From assembly GCA_020846745.1 (NCBI GenBank), contig JADLDI010000125.1, positions 50,222-114,221 on the forward strand: a stretch of 64,000 nucleotides of DNA. Reading direction: 5' to 3'. This DNA comes from Bryobacterales bacterium. Lineage in GTDB: Bacteria; Acidobacteriota; Terriglobia; Bryobacterales; Bryobacteraceae. This document shows, in pieces, positions 17,701-26,361 of this stretch. The position numbers and the translations under genes are program-made. The notes beneath the pieces are model-generated. The model saw only the letters and a program-made list of their open reading frames with translations. It did no database searches and was not told where the DNA came from. The stretch's first letter is position 1. The number at the start of each line of letters is the position of its first letter.

Positions 17701-20486
17701 AGCTTCGCGGGATCGCCGCTACGCGCTGTCAGCGTGCCGCGCGCCCCGGTCGACTCCGCCACACCGTTAATTCCTAACACCACGGGCAGCCTGCCTATCA
17801 GGTTCTGGCCCAACCGGTAGTCGCCCTTTGGCATCAGCAGTGATGGCGATGCCACTGTCATGCGCCCACCCAACGGAAGTACCGTGAACCCGGCCACCTC
17901 CAGGTTGAGTACAACGTCCCCCGGCCGCAGCGCACGCAGTTGCACTAATCTGCCCAACCCCACCGCCTCCACAACCGTCGCGTCCGACACGCTCCACCGG
18001 TAGTTCAGCACCCCCAGTCCCGGCCGGGGCGTCAGGTACGGGCCGACCGCTTGCCCCGTCGCCGGATCGATCGCGGTGAAGGTGGCATAGACAGAAAAGC
18101 CCGCGGACCACGTGGACACCACCGGCGAAGTCGCGCTTACCATAAAGGCCGACGGATACAGCTTGATCCGTATCGTCTTGGTCGCATACCCCGCCGCCGT
18201 CACCTCAAGCTCCGCCTCTCCGCTCCCCGCCAGCGCCTCCACTCCCATGTCCGCTTCCGCCGCCGCCGTCACCTCGTCGAAACTGCGGCCCAAATACACC
18301 AATCGCGCCTTACTGGGATCTTTCGTCCGGTACGTCACCTGCTCGCGAAAGCTCGTGCGCCCCGTCCGCACGCTAAAGGTCACCACGCCATCCTTGCCCA
18401 CTATCAATTCCTGCGGCCCGATCAGATATTCGCACCCGATATCGGCGATAAACCCATCGCTCCGCTCCCCTCGCGACAGGTTCAGCACCGGCGCCACTTC
18501 CGGCAGATCTGTCGATGTGGTCGACCCTGCCAGCCGCGCCAGGTCGTTTCCAGTCATTCGCACCGCGCGAATCCGGTCGTCCCCGCTCCCTCCGTAGTAC
18601 CCCAAGTGCCGCACCGGACCCGTCGAGTCGTAGATCGCGAACAATCCGTCTTCGCCGCCGCCCGGCTTCTCTTGCAGCGCTCCCACCACGCGCAGATCCG
18701 TGCTGCGGGTCCAGCCTCCGGCCACTACATCGCCTGCCCAATTCTCCGTAACTGCCGTAATCTCGTCCGCCGCCGTTCCGCCCACGTAAGTCAGCCACGC
18801 CGGCGCGTTATCGGCCGCGTTCCATGCGCCCAGAAAACCGTCGCGTTCCCCGCCGAACGCCGTTTGCGCCGCGTTGCGCACCGGCAGGTCGGCGGAATTC
18901 GTAATGCCCCCGAATGCGATGGCGTCCACCGTGAAAGGCGTGAGCGCTGAGGTCACGTTGCTCACCGTCGCCGGCCGCGCTGCCACCGCGCGAACGGCAT
19001 CCTCGCCCGACCCGCCGACACGATACGTCGCTATCCTTGCGGGCGCCGGTGCAGATCCGCTGGCCGTCCCCGTCGTCAAGGCCGCCAGAAAACCATCCGA
19101 CGCGCCGCTCAACGCCCCATTCGCAAATCCAAAGTCCCCCGATCGAGTTTCACCTCCGATCCAGATCGTCCCCGTTCGCGAAATATCCACCGCATACGCC
19201 ACGTCCTCGCCTGCCCCGCCCAGGTATCCCGCCACCGGCGCTTTCTGGAAATAGATGCCCCCCAGTGCGAAAAACGCGTCCACTCCGCCCCGATACTGGT
19301 CATACGGCGCACCCATTCCCGCCAAGTCCCAACTGGTGGTCGATCCCACCACCACCATCTGTGAATCGTTCATCGCGATCCCGTTCACACGATCCTCGCC
19401 CGATCCACCGACATAGACGCTGAGGCTTACATAAGCCCGGTATCCAGAGTAAGAGACGATCGTGATAAATCCGTCTGTCGCCCCGCCTTTGTATTTCGAT
19501 TGCCCGGCCAACGGCAAGTCGGTCGATGTCGTCGTCCCCGCGACATAGGCGTAGCCTCCAGATCGTGAGCTAGCCAGCGCGGTCACCTGATCGTCCCCGG
19601 ACCCGCCAAATACGAGAATGCCCAAAAAACCCCGGCTCGACATGCTCACCACCGGCGCCACGCCCATCAGAAACGCATCGCGGCCTCCACGCAGCATCGG
19701 CGAGCCCGGCGGAAACGCGAGCGACCGTGTGTTGCCCGCCACGAGGCCCTCCGCCAGCGCCACCACCTCGTCGTCGTTCTCGCCGCCGATGTAGCCCGCT
19801 GTTTCCAACACCGGGTCCACCACCACCTTGCGCTCCCGTGCGTACTCGCCCAGCGCCAGCCGCAAACTCCCGTCCGCCTCCTGGCGAAAGCCCCCTACCA
19901 CATGCGTCCGCACGCCCTCCGCCGATTCCTGGTAGATCTCCGGCGCACGCTGCCGCAAGGCTTTGCCCACCTCCACCGTCCCATCACGCTTCAACTCCGG
20001 CGTGCCGCCACCCGTAAGCCGAACGTCCACCCGCCGCCAGTCCGCTCCCGGACCAATAATCAGGTCGTACTCCAGCCGGTCCCCCTGTCCATAGAACGCC
20101 ACATCAATCCCCGGATACACGCCGCGCCACACCACACGGTCGAACATCGGCGCGCCCTTCACCCACTGCGCCGCATCGCGCCCCACCATGTAGGAAATCG
20201 TGCCCGCGGCCTCGCCCTCCGCCGTCCATCGCGCACGTCCCGCACCCGCGAACGTCATCTCCACCACCGCGCCATCGTTCGTCGCAAACCGCAAACCGCT
20301 GTCGGTGAAAAACACCTGCTGCCCGCGCGCCCGCGCCAGATACCGCACCTGCCTCGCCGCCTGCCCGCGATTCTCCTCGAAACGCACCCCGCCAAACGGC
20401 AGCGGCTTTTCACTCGCCACAACAGGCCCTACCCAAGCTGCCGCCAAAAGAATGCCCGCCGCGCGCAGGACCCCATTACTGAACAT
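14721..20486 (-). CDS. Giant exported SBBP-repeat / beta-domain protein (1,921 aa)
   Basis: N-terminal signal peptide, then FEENRGQAARQVRYLARA, the DUF7948-type domain that precedes SBBP repeats. Residues about 230-690 contain at least eight SBBP propeller repeats of 55-60 residues with G-G-x-G-x-D/E-x-V cores (for example YYGGSGDDRIRAV and YLGGAGEDVAYAV). The C-terminal about 1,150 residues are tandem beta-sandwich-like domains with a recurring VTLTSSDPDRLLIS pattern, without transmembrane anchor or sorting motif. It is probably secreted or surface-bound; its function is unknown in this family. The ATG overlaps the stop of an equally sized upstream paralogue by 11 nt, indicating one transcript and coupled translation. 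Confidence 0.85.
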   Translation of the reverse strand: MFSNGVLRAAGILLAAAWVGPVVASEKPLPFGGVRFEENRGQAARQVRYLARARGQQVFFTDSGLRFATNDGAVVEMTFAGAGRARWTAEGEAAGTISYMVGRDAAQWVKGAPMFDRVVWRGVYPGIDVAFYGQGDRLEYDLIIGPGADWRRVDVRLTGGGTPELKRDGTVEVGKALRQRAPEIYQESAEGVRTHVVGGFRQEADGSLRLALGEYARERKVVVDPVLETAGYIGGENDDEVVALAEGLVAGNTRSLAFPPGSPMLRGGRDAFLMGVAPVVSMSSRGFLGILVFGGSGDDQVTALASSRSGGYAYVAGTTTSTDLPLAGQSKYKGGATDGFITIVSYSGYRAYVSLSVYVGGSGEDRVNGIAMNDSQMVVVGSTTSWDLAGMGAPYDQYRGGVDAFFALGGIYFQKAPVAGYLGGAGEDVAYAVDISRTGTIWIGGETRSGDFGFANGALSGASDGFLAALTTGTASGSAPAPARIATYRVGGSGEDAVRAVAARPATVSNVTSALTPFTVDAIAFGGITNSADLPVRNAAQTAFGGERDGFLGAWNAADNAPAWLTYVGGTAADEITAVTENWAGDVVAGGWTRSTDLRVVGALQEKPGGGEDGLFAIYDSTGPVRHLGYYGGSGDDRIRAVRMTGNDLARLAGSTTSTDLPEVAPVLNLSRGERSDGFIADIGCEYLIGPQELIVGKDGVVTFSVRTGRTSFREQVTYRTKDPSKARLVYLGRSFDEVTAAAEADMGVEALAGSGEAELEVTAAGYATKTIRIKLYPSAFMVSATSPVVSTWSAGFSVYATFTAIDPATGQAVGPYLTPRPGLGVLNYRWSVSDATVVEAVGLGRLVQLRALRPGDVVLNLEVAGFTVLPLGGRMTVASPSLLMPKGDYRLGQNLIGRLPVVLGINGVAESTGARGTLTARSGDPAKLLISTSQERPGGESATVRIGPYAGLWAYALADSGTVPVIFTSTEFAGEARLDVTLEPTVIRWGVRNTSVANAPLLSETSLKVSEPTDIIVAAESESGVGGEFRPGAPPVTLRLANSNPRALELNRLTVDLSPVNGHYTARGLAPGRAELRLTSPDASVKIAGSTFSVDVQPLDPWIVPLPVEVPVGKGLQTQVSFRYREAAGAAEVVSDDAAAMTVSVSSKERGSERILVTPSGDTYTFTVHGRRAGGTATLRVRLPNGQQQPIRILLLGGAVGFVGADSAYSANGTTRAVRVGTWAVDLESGVGVFRQPPQPGAKIAVRLRAEGASVGFEPSTFELSPETSEKTVAFTVTPAGQAATLIAEADGDFASSVRVTRLRLGGQRPAPGTWPVFTMMKDALASTSITVPEGGRVTLTSSDPDRLLISPTEAEAPSATFTMTRTGSVFLHALAGSGEAKIVVETSGQPAGAIRVAFQPLQVEFYSMPAIPVGGTAQFTGTTGLAQFRPGAGPYRLEVRTADARVATVETPPVELGGAATSVNVRVRGVAAGMTQLLVDGPPDVYITPAPLPVIVSTGAVESVPTYTVGNNLAGSAQLSLGQDAVNPNGAIVTLTSSNPAKLVMSRSATVAGTGTLSVTAPAGSRVTQSVYFHALEEGEVSIRADWNGASRTLATVRIVPAWWTCGTSPGTDLVSIAVSGRTPLSCSPRYIEDTGNRLQEVAMRPGLGGLTLGVASSDSSIFEVETRSVALDQGAREIWLRGVSPGLAELRLTQPQGFGPDLDGSGNSAIRVLMPPVRTNFMTEFPMGIDTQRWIQVIAPTGVSVTATSSDAALVLVSSDAAAPGSPSVSVTAPAGEGVNFYLQALAAFGTAEVVFSAPGYQELRFALVLRPSMFYLTTTGGDSTLPVRAGSADSLYLNLKSGDIRAEARAGANLSVGLAAVTPGIVTIEPARVVWDSRSSQMQVRIQAVGLGSTAIAITQPQGFSQPVTPFVVSVSP

Positions 20487-23400
20487 TGATCACCACTCCT
20501 TGCCGTTCCGGGTTCGGCCCCGTAAACCGCGCCGGAGCCGACGCCGTGATAGTCGACTGCCCGCGGCCCACCAGCTCCACTGTCACGGTCTTCCGGATCT
20601 CTCCCGGCGCGAAGGTTAGCCGCGCCGTCCCCACCCGCACCACTTGCGAATTAGACGATTCCATCGTCACATCCAATGCGCCGAACGAGGTGCCGAGCGG
20701 CAGTTCGCGCCCGCCAAACGCGCCCAAAGCGACGGTGATGACCGTCGTTCGCGCAGCCAGGCTCAGATTCAGCGGACCAGTAGGGGCCAGCAACAAGCGA
20801 GGTGCGGCTATGTTCAGATACAGGTCGCGGTCCTCGAACTCGTCGGCCGTCAGCCGGATCATTCCGTTACTCGCGATCGCCGCCGGCTCCACAAACACCG
20901 TCGTTGGGGAAAACACGCCCGGCCGCCGCGCCGGTAGCGTCACGGTCAGTGCGCCCGCCGAAGGTTGTCCGGCGCCGCTGGCCGTCGTCCCCAACCGGAC
21001 AGGCGTCTGGCCTGTGCTCGCCGCCGTCATGGTTACCGCCTGAGAACTCGGATTCGCGACAGTGAAGTTCGAAACCAGAAAGCTTGCCGCCGGTCCCGGA
21101 ACGTTCGTCGTGAACTGATACGGCCGCACCACCGCCGCGACGCTCGCGGCCTGGTTGTCCACCGATGGGTCGATCTCCAGATACACCCGAGCCGCTCCGG
21201 GCCTCACTGCCCGTAGCTGCACCTGAACATCCCTCTCCAGCCGCACCGGTTCCGCCGGCGCCTCCAGCACCGCCGGATTCGACGACGTTACCCGTAAGGC
21301 GAGACTGGCGCCCGGCCGCAACCCGCCGTTGAACGACGGCAACACCTGGCCAAACGTATTCCTCGGCCCGAACGGCAACAACAAATTCGTTGTCGTCTCC
21401 GGTTCGATCGTGATCGGCCCCTGCGTAACCGGACCGAGCGTCGCGCGGGCGATGATCACCTCCCGCTCACTCGTCTTGAAATCCGCGGCTTCCAGGCGGA
21501 TCCGTATCCGGTCGCCTGGCACGGCTGCCGGCAGCGCTTGCAGGTACACCGCTTTCCGCAACTCCGTCGTGAAGTTCCCCGCACCCGCTGTCGATGCGTC
21601 ACCCGCAATCACGATCTTGCTTGGATCGAGGCTCGTGAGCGTTACTGCCCGGCGCGTGTCTGAATCGCCCGATGCCGGGTAAACCGAAATGGCTGTTTGA
21701 AGGTCCGGACTCAGCACCGGCGTGTTGCTGCCGAATATCAGCTCTCGTTCCATTACCCTCACCCGCAAAGCCGAATCGGCCACCGCCACAAATCCCGGCG
21801 GCTGCACCACGCTGAGCACCGCTTCGCCCGCCGCCTTCACCTTAAAGTTGATCCGCGCGTTAACGTCGTTCTCATTCACAATCGCGTCGCCGGAGCCCGG
21901 CTCCACCACCGTTGCGTTGCCGCTCTGTCCCCGCACATACATCGGGTCCGTTCCGCCGCGCACAGCCAGCCCGTATGGCCAGAAGATCTTGCCGGACTGC
22001 GGCTCCACCAGCGATGGCCGAATATCCAGCGTCAGATCTTTTGCTGACAGCGGCTGGTCGATCGACCACTGGTCGCTCACATCCCCTGGGCTACCCAACT
22101 GCGAAGCCGGGCGCAGGGCCATCGTCGCCGGAAACAGGTATACCGTTACCTCGTCCTTGCGGCCATCGGTTCGCACTGCGGTGATCGTCACGGTTCCCTC
22201 GGAACTGTAGCCCTGGACGAAAACGTCTCCAACCGTATGCTCGGTGACGCGAACGCTCGCCGTACCCGGCGCTTTGGCATCCAGGGAAAGGCGTACCTTG
22301 TCCGGGTCCGAACTGGTCAGTGTTCCTTCAAACCGAACGGAGTTCCAGGGCGGAGCCATCTGCGTCTGCACTCCGTTGCCCGTGAACACTCGCCCCGTCA
22401 TAAACAGGGGCGAAACCGGTTGCCTGCGCACGACGATGCGCATGGTATACCGTGGCTGTGCGCTCGCCAGCCCGGCAAGTGGTTCGAGCGCCAGCGTCAC
22501 CACGCCCGGTTCGCCGCAGTTCAACGGCACCGATAGCCCGCCATTGTCGCTCTCCACCGTCTCCGGAAACGTGCAGATGCCCCCCGGCGTCGCGCTCACG
22601 CGAGCCCGTAGCGTCCCTTTCCACCCCTGAACCCATCGCATCCGGTAGACCTGCCCCTCGTCATAGGCGGCCAACTGGTACGACGCCGTTGGCGACTCCC
22701 CGCTCCCGATCGTCACCTCCCTTTCAGGCCACGAGGGCACGAGCACCGGTTCCGTGATCCGCACCGGAACCTCGTATTCCGGGATGTCCGGCGCCGACAC
22801 CAGCAACGCGAACGTACCCGGCGCCGCGTCTTGCGCGTTCAACACCATCGACCTCCCGTTGCTCCAATCGAGCGTCAGATCCGATTCTGCCTCCCCCGCC
22901 CACTGGCCCACCCGCAGCCGCGACCCGTTCGGCACCCGCAGCCGCACGCGCTTGAGCGATTCCGCCGACGCCGTCGCCTCCATCGACGTCCTTTCTAAGG
23001 GCACAGTTGCTCCGGCCGGCACGCGCAAGGGCAGTTCTCCAAAATCCACCCGCGCCGTCACTACACGGACCTCCCGTTGAATCCCTGCGAATTCCGCGGG
23101 AGCGCCGGGCGCGAATTCCAGTCGCGCCGATCCCAAACGCCGCCCCACCGCCCGGAAATTTAACTGCCCGGAGTTCTGCGCCGTCACTTCGATCACGGCC
23201 TCATCGCTTGACCGTAGCCGTAAACCGCTGAACGCGTCCGCCCAGACGGCTTCTCCAGACATCCCTCGTGCACTGAGGGAATAGTATGGGTAGGGTGTTA
23301 ACGAAAGGCCCACCTGGAAGGGGACGCCGACCCCGACCACTGAGGCGCCGTAGTACAGCGAAGCGCTGTAGCTTCTCAGCCGGATCGTCACCTCTTGCGC

Positions 23401-26280
23401 AATCGGCCTCCCGCGATAGGTTCCGTCCACGCGTACCCGCGCGGACCCTTCACCGCTTCGCCCCACCAACTGCAGCCCACCCACCGCGCCTGGAGGAAAG
23501 TTCACCGTTACAGAATCGTTGATGCTCGACATCCCGGTCGTGATCCCCACCCGGCTCACGTCGTCCGTTGTCACGCGCAGGCGATCGCCCGCTACACCGT
23601 CAGACAACCACATGGGGACGAAATGATCTTTGGTCAGAACGAACTCGGTGCCGTCGAACAAGGCGCTTGCGTTCGGTTGGGCCACCACGCGCAGCGCCTC
23701 TCCGGGCGCGGCCCGAAAATGGGGTGACTGGAGGGTCAAAACGTAAGTGCCCTCCCGTGTCGTCACGACACGGAAAACATTGCCGTTGGGCGTCTCGTCG
23801 ATCTGCACCGCATCAGAGTCCGCTATCAGCCGCACCGGCGATGCGATGTCGTCGCCAGGCTGCATGGCGCGCCCCGTGCTGCCGTCCTCGAGGATCGCGG
23901 CGTAATGAAACCCCACCTGGAAAGTCGAATTCACGGTCACCCGCTGTTCCGAGCGCCAGTCGAAGAACAGGCCCGCCGGCCGCAGCCGCACCCGCAGCCG
24001 CTTGCGTGGATAGAATCGCGCGGACGTCCCCGCTGCGCGCCCCTCCACGATCAGGTCCACTTCGCCCTCATCCGCCAGCGCCCGCAACGTAAACACCGGG
24101 CCGGGCAGATTGCTTCCTACTACGCGGTCTGCATCCCGCAGCAGGATCTGGTCCGTCGGTGGACCGTTCCACCCCGCCCCCACCACCAGCCGCGACGGGT
24201 CCGCGCTCCGCACCCGCACCAGTCCGTCCATCCCGGGCTCCGAAATGACTTGCAGCGAGACCCGCATTTCGAGGTCCCGCCCCATGTCGAGCACGCTCGG
24301 AACCGCGCCTCCCGGTGTCGACGCCTCTCGGAATCGGATGGCCGCATACTTGAGCACCATCTCGAACCCATCCGTCTTGCCCAGGCCCGCTGTCTGCCAC
24401 TCGCTCTGTGTCAGCCACTCCGCCGATTGGCTCGCCCCCACCAGCCGTACTCCGCCCGCCCAACCTTCGATGCCCAAAACCCGGTCGTCCGCCGGCCCAC
24501 CGAACCGCACGGCCCGTTCTATGTCAAGCAACCCGCTACACGCCACAAACAGCCCGTCCATGCCCCCAAACGCTTCGCCCGCCGCCACGCCGGGTAGTGC
24601 CAGGTCGCGCGAATCGGTCGCCCCGCCCAGGTACAGATCTCCCTCATACTCGGCCATCGCCTCGATTTCGTCCCGGCCTGTTCCGCCCAAGTACACCGCC
24701 GCGCGCGGCGCTCCCGTGGTTCCATCCAGCCACGCCACATAGCCGTCCGTCGGCCCGCCTCCATACGTCCCGGTCGCCGCCGGCAGATCCGTGGAACCCG
24801 TCGTCCCGGCCACGTAAATCCCTTGGTCCGCGATCACGGCAAGTCCCGCCACGCTGTCGTCACCCGCGCCTCCCAACAACGCCAAAGGCGCCACTCCCAG
24901 TGGATCGAAACGTGCCTGTCCGATCCATACATCCTTTCCCGCCGCTGCTTTCGATCCCGCCACTAGCGGAAAGTCCGGCGAGTCCGTTTCCCCCGCCGCA
25001 ATATACACACCGCGCCCGCTCGCGCGTAGCCGCCTCAATCGATCGTTGCCCGTACCTCCGATCGCGACCACGCTCAACTCGGAACCGTTGATCAGCCCCG
25101 CGATGGCGTCTACCTTCCCGCCCGGGCCCACGCGGCCCGTAAGCGCGCCCTCCCAGGCCGCGTCGTCAGTCTCCCCCACCACGCCCACACGCGATCCCGA
25201 ACCCGGAGCGGATAAATAGCGCACGTCATACAACCGGTCCTCCCCATGTCCGCCTACATAGCTCGCATAGCTGACTTCATCACCCGCCACCTTCAGCAGA
25301 AAGCCATCCGTTGTGCCTCCCGCATATGGTCGGCCCGCGCCGAATTCGTAACTGCTCACCAGCGGCGCGTTCCGCGAACTCGTCCAGCCAACCAGCACCA
25401 AAAAGCAGTTGGTGCCGTCCGACGCGCCCGCGCTCACCTGTTCATCGCCTTCGCCGCCCCAGAAGATCGTTGACGATAAACCGGTGCCTTTCACAACTTG
25501 TTGCACGAACACGTCACGTCCGCGGCTTCCGCGCGCTGTGTTCCACGATCCACCGCTCGTCACACCGTACCGGTAGCTGCACGACGAGTTACTCGAGCCT
25601 CTTACTTCGTCCTCTTCTTCCGCACCCACCACCGTCATCGCTTCAATGACCGGGTCAATCGTTAGTTCCACGTCCGGCCGGTACGTGCCCACCCGAAATC
25701 CAAACTCCCGCTCGCCTGCCTCATAAAGCGAAACTTCCACCGCCACTTTCCGCCCGTCCACCCACTGATACGCCTCCGGCCGCCAGTGGACTACACTGCC
25801 TGCCCGCAGCCGGCCGTCGCCTTCAAGAGTTACCGTTGGCGCATCCACCCGCAACCGTGCCTGGTTTATGTCCGCGCCTGGATGGAGAATAAGGTCGTAC
25901 TCCGTATTCGACTCGCGGCCGTGTAATACCCAATCGATACCCCGGTATATATTGCCGCGAACCACCCGCCGATAAGACGGAATCGCAGTCCGGCACAGCC
26001 GAATGTTTGGATTATTGCAGTAATATCTGCGGTTGCCGGTCGCCTCGTACTCCGCCCAACCGCCCTCCACCGCTGCGTTCATCCATTCGAACCGAACGTT
26101 ATCGCCGCCCGCCGCCACGGCTAACTTCGTGTCTTCAATAAAGATACGTGCCTGTCCCGCCCGCGCCAGATACCGGTAACGCCCCTCCGCCTGTCCAAGG
26201 TTCGGCTCAAATCCGGGCGTGCTATTCGCGGCGCTCGCCGCCAATAGCAGGAGATTAGCGATACAAAGTCGTTGCAACAA
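20476..26280 (-). CDS. Giant exported SBBP-repeat / beta-domain protein, paralogue (1,934 aa)
   Basis: Same architecture as the next gene: hydrophobic leader (LCIANLLLLAASAANS), GFEPNLGQAEGRYRYLARA (a variant of the ENRGQ domain), SBBP repeats over about residues 220-640 (YVGGHGEDRLYDV, YLGGTGRDEIEAM), then about 1,250 residues of beta domains with repeated LTSSDPDKVRLS-type cores. The only start codons available are TTG (26280 or 26277). A TATACT -10 lies 8 nt upstream and no Shine-Dalgarno is visible. Sequence identity to its neighbour is low outside repeat cores, so the duplication is old or the copies diverge fast. Likely surface-associated; function unknown. Confidence 0.83.
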   Translation of the reverse strand: MLQRLCIANLLLLAASAANSTPGFEPNLGQAEGRYRYLARAGQARIFIEDTKLAVAAGGDNVRFEWMNAAVEGGWAEYEATGNRRYYCNNPNIRLCRTAIPSYRRVVRGNIYRGIDWVLHGRESNTEYDLILHPGADINQARLRVDAPTVTLEGDGRLRAGSVVHWRPEAYQWVDGRKVAVEVSLYEAGEREFGFRVGTYRPDVELTIDPVIEAMTVVGAEEEDEVRGSSNSSCSYRYGVTSGGSWNTARGSRGRDVFVQQVVKGTGLSSTIFWGGEGDEQVSAGASDGTNCFLVLVGWTSSRNAPLVSSYEFGAGRPYAGGTTDGFLLKVAGDEVSYASYVGGHGEDRLYDVRYLSAPGSGSRVGVVGETDDAAWEGALTGRVGPGGKVDAIAGLINGSELSVVAIGGTGNDRLRRLRASGRGVYIAAGETDSPDFPLVAGSKAAAGKDVWIGQARFDPLGVAPLALLGGAGDDSVAGLAVIADQGIYVAGTTGSTDLPAATGTYGGGPTDGYVAWLDGTTGAPRAAVYLGGTGRDEIEAMAEYEGDLYLGGATDSRDLALPGVAAGEAFGGMDGLFVACSGLLDIERAVRFGGPADDRVLGIEGWAGGVRLVGASQSAEWLTQSEWQTAGLGKTDGFEMVLKYAAIRFREASTPGGAVPSVLDMGRDLEMRVSLQVISEPGMDGLVRVRSADPSRLVVGAGWNGPPTDQILLRDADRVVGSNLPGPVFTLRALADEGEVDLIVEGRAAGTSARFYPRKRLRVRLRPAGLFFDWRSEQRVTVNSTFQVGFHYAAILEDGSTGRAMQPGDDIASPVRLIADSDAVQIDETPNGNVFRVVTTREGTYVLTLQSPHFRAAPGEALRVVAQPNASALFDGTEFVLTKDHFVPMWLSDGVAGDRLRVTTDDVSRVGITTGMSSINDSVTVNFPPGAVGGLQLVGRSGEGSARVRVDGTYRGRPIAQEVTIRLRSYSASLYYGASVVGVGVPFQVGLSLTPYPYYSLSARGMSGEAVWADAFSGLRLRSSDEAVIEVTAQNSGQLNFRAVGRRLGSARLEFAPGAPAEFAGIQREVRVVTARVDFGELPLRVPAGATVPLERTSMEATASAESLKRVRLRVPNGSRLRVGQWAGEAESDLTLDWSNGRSMVLNAQDAAPGTFALLVSAPDIPEYEVPVRITEPVLVPSWPEREVTIGSGESPTASYQLAAYDEGQVYRMRWVQGWKGTLRARVSATPGGICTFPETVESDNGGLSVPLNCGEPGVVTLALEPLAGLASAQPRYTMRIVVRRQPVSPLFMTGRVFTGNGVQTQMAPPWNSVRFEGTLTSSDPDKVRLSLDAKAPGTASVRVTEHTVGDVFVQGYSSEGTVTITAVRTDGRKDEVTVYLFPATMALRPASQLGSPGDVSDQWSIDQPLSAKDLTLDIRPSLVEPQSGKIFWPYGLAVRGGTDPMYVRGQSGNATVVEPGSGDAIVNENDVNARINFKVKAAGEAVLSVVQPPGFVAVADSALRVRVMERELIFGSNTPVLSPDLQTAISVYPASGDSDTRRAVTLTSLDPSKIVIAGDASTAGAGNFTTELRKAVYLQALPAAVPGDRIRIRLEAADFKTSEREVIIARATLGPVTQGPITIEPETTTNLLLPFGPRNTFGQVLPSFNGGLRPGASLALRVTSSNPAVLEAPAEPVRLERDVQVQLRAVRPGAARVYLEIDPSVDNQAASVAAVVRPYQFTTNVPGPAASFLVSNFTVANPSSQAVTMTAASTGQTPVRLGTTASGAGQPSAGALTVTLPARRPGVFSPTTVFVEPAAIASNGMIRLTADEFEDRDLYLNIAAPRLLLAPTGPLNLSLAARTTVITVALGAFGGRELPLGTSFGALDVTMESSNSQVVRVGTARLTFAPGEIRKTVTVELVGRGQSTITASAPARFTGPNPERQGVVINVQ

Positions 26281-26288
26281 TCGCCAAA

Positions 26289-26318
26289 AGTATAGACTGC
26301 GGACCTGATTATCCGCAA
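26289..26318 (-). promoter_or_regulatory. Promoter of the tandem giant genes
   Basis: Minus-strand TTGCGG (26313-26318) and TATACT (26289-26294) with an 18-nt spacer. The -10 ends 8 nt before the TTG start at 26280, so the predicted transcript is leaderless or nearly so. Confidence 0.45.
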
Positions 26319-26361
26319 TAGCTTTTTCAATTGCCGCCTCACCATTTTGTTAGGCTATGTC

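Noticed and set aside
18051..18950. 299-codon plus-strand ORF opposite the giant SBBP gene
   Set aside because: Arg/His/Pro-rich composition is typical of a reverse-complement shadow; the opposite strand encodes clear SBBP repeats.
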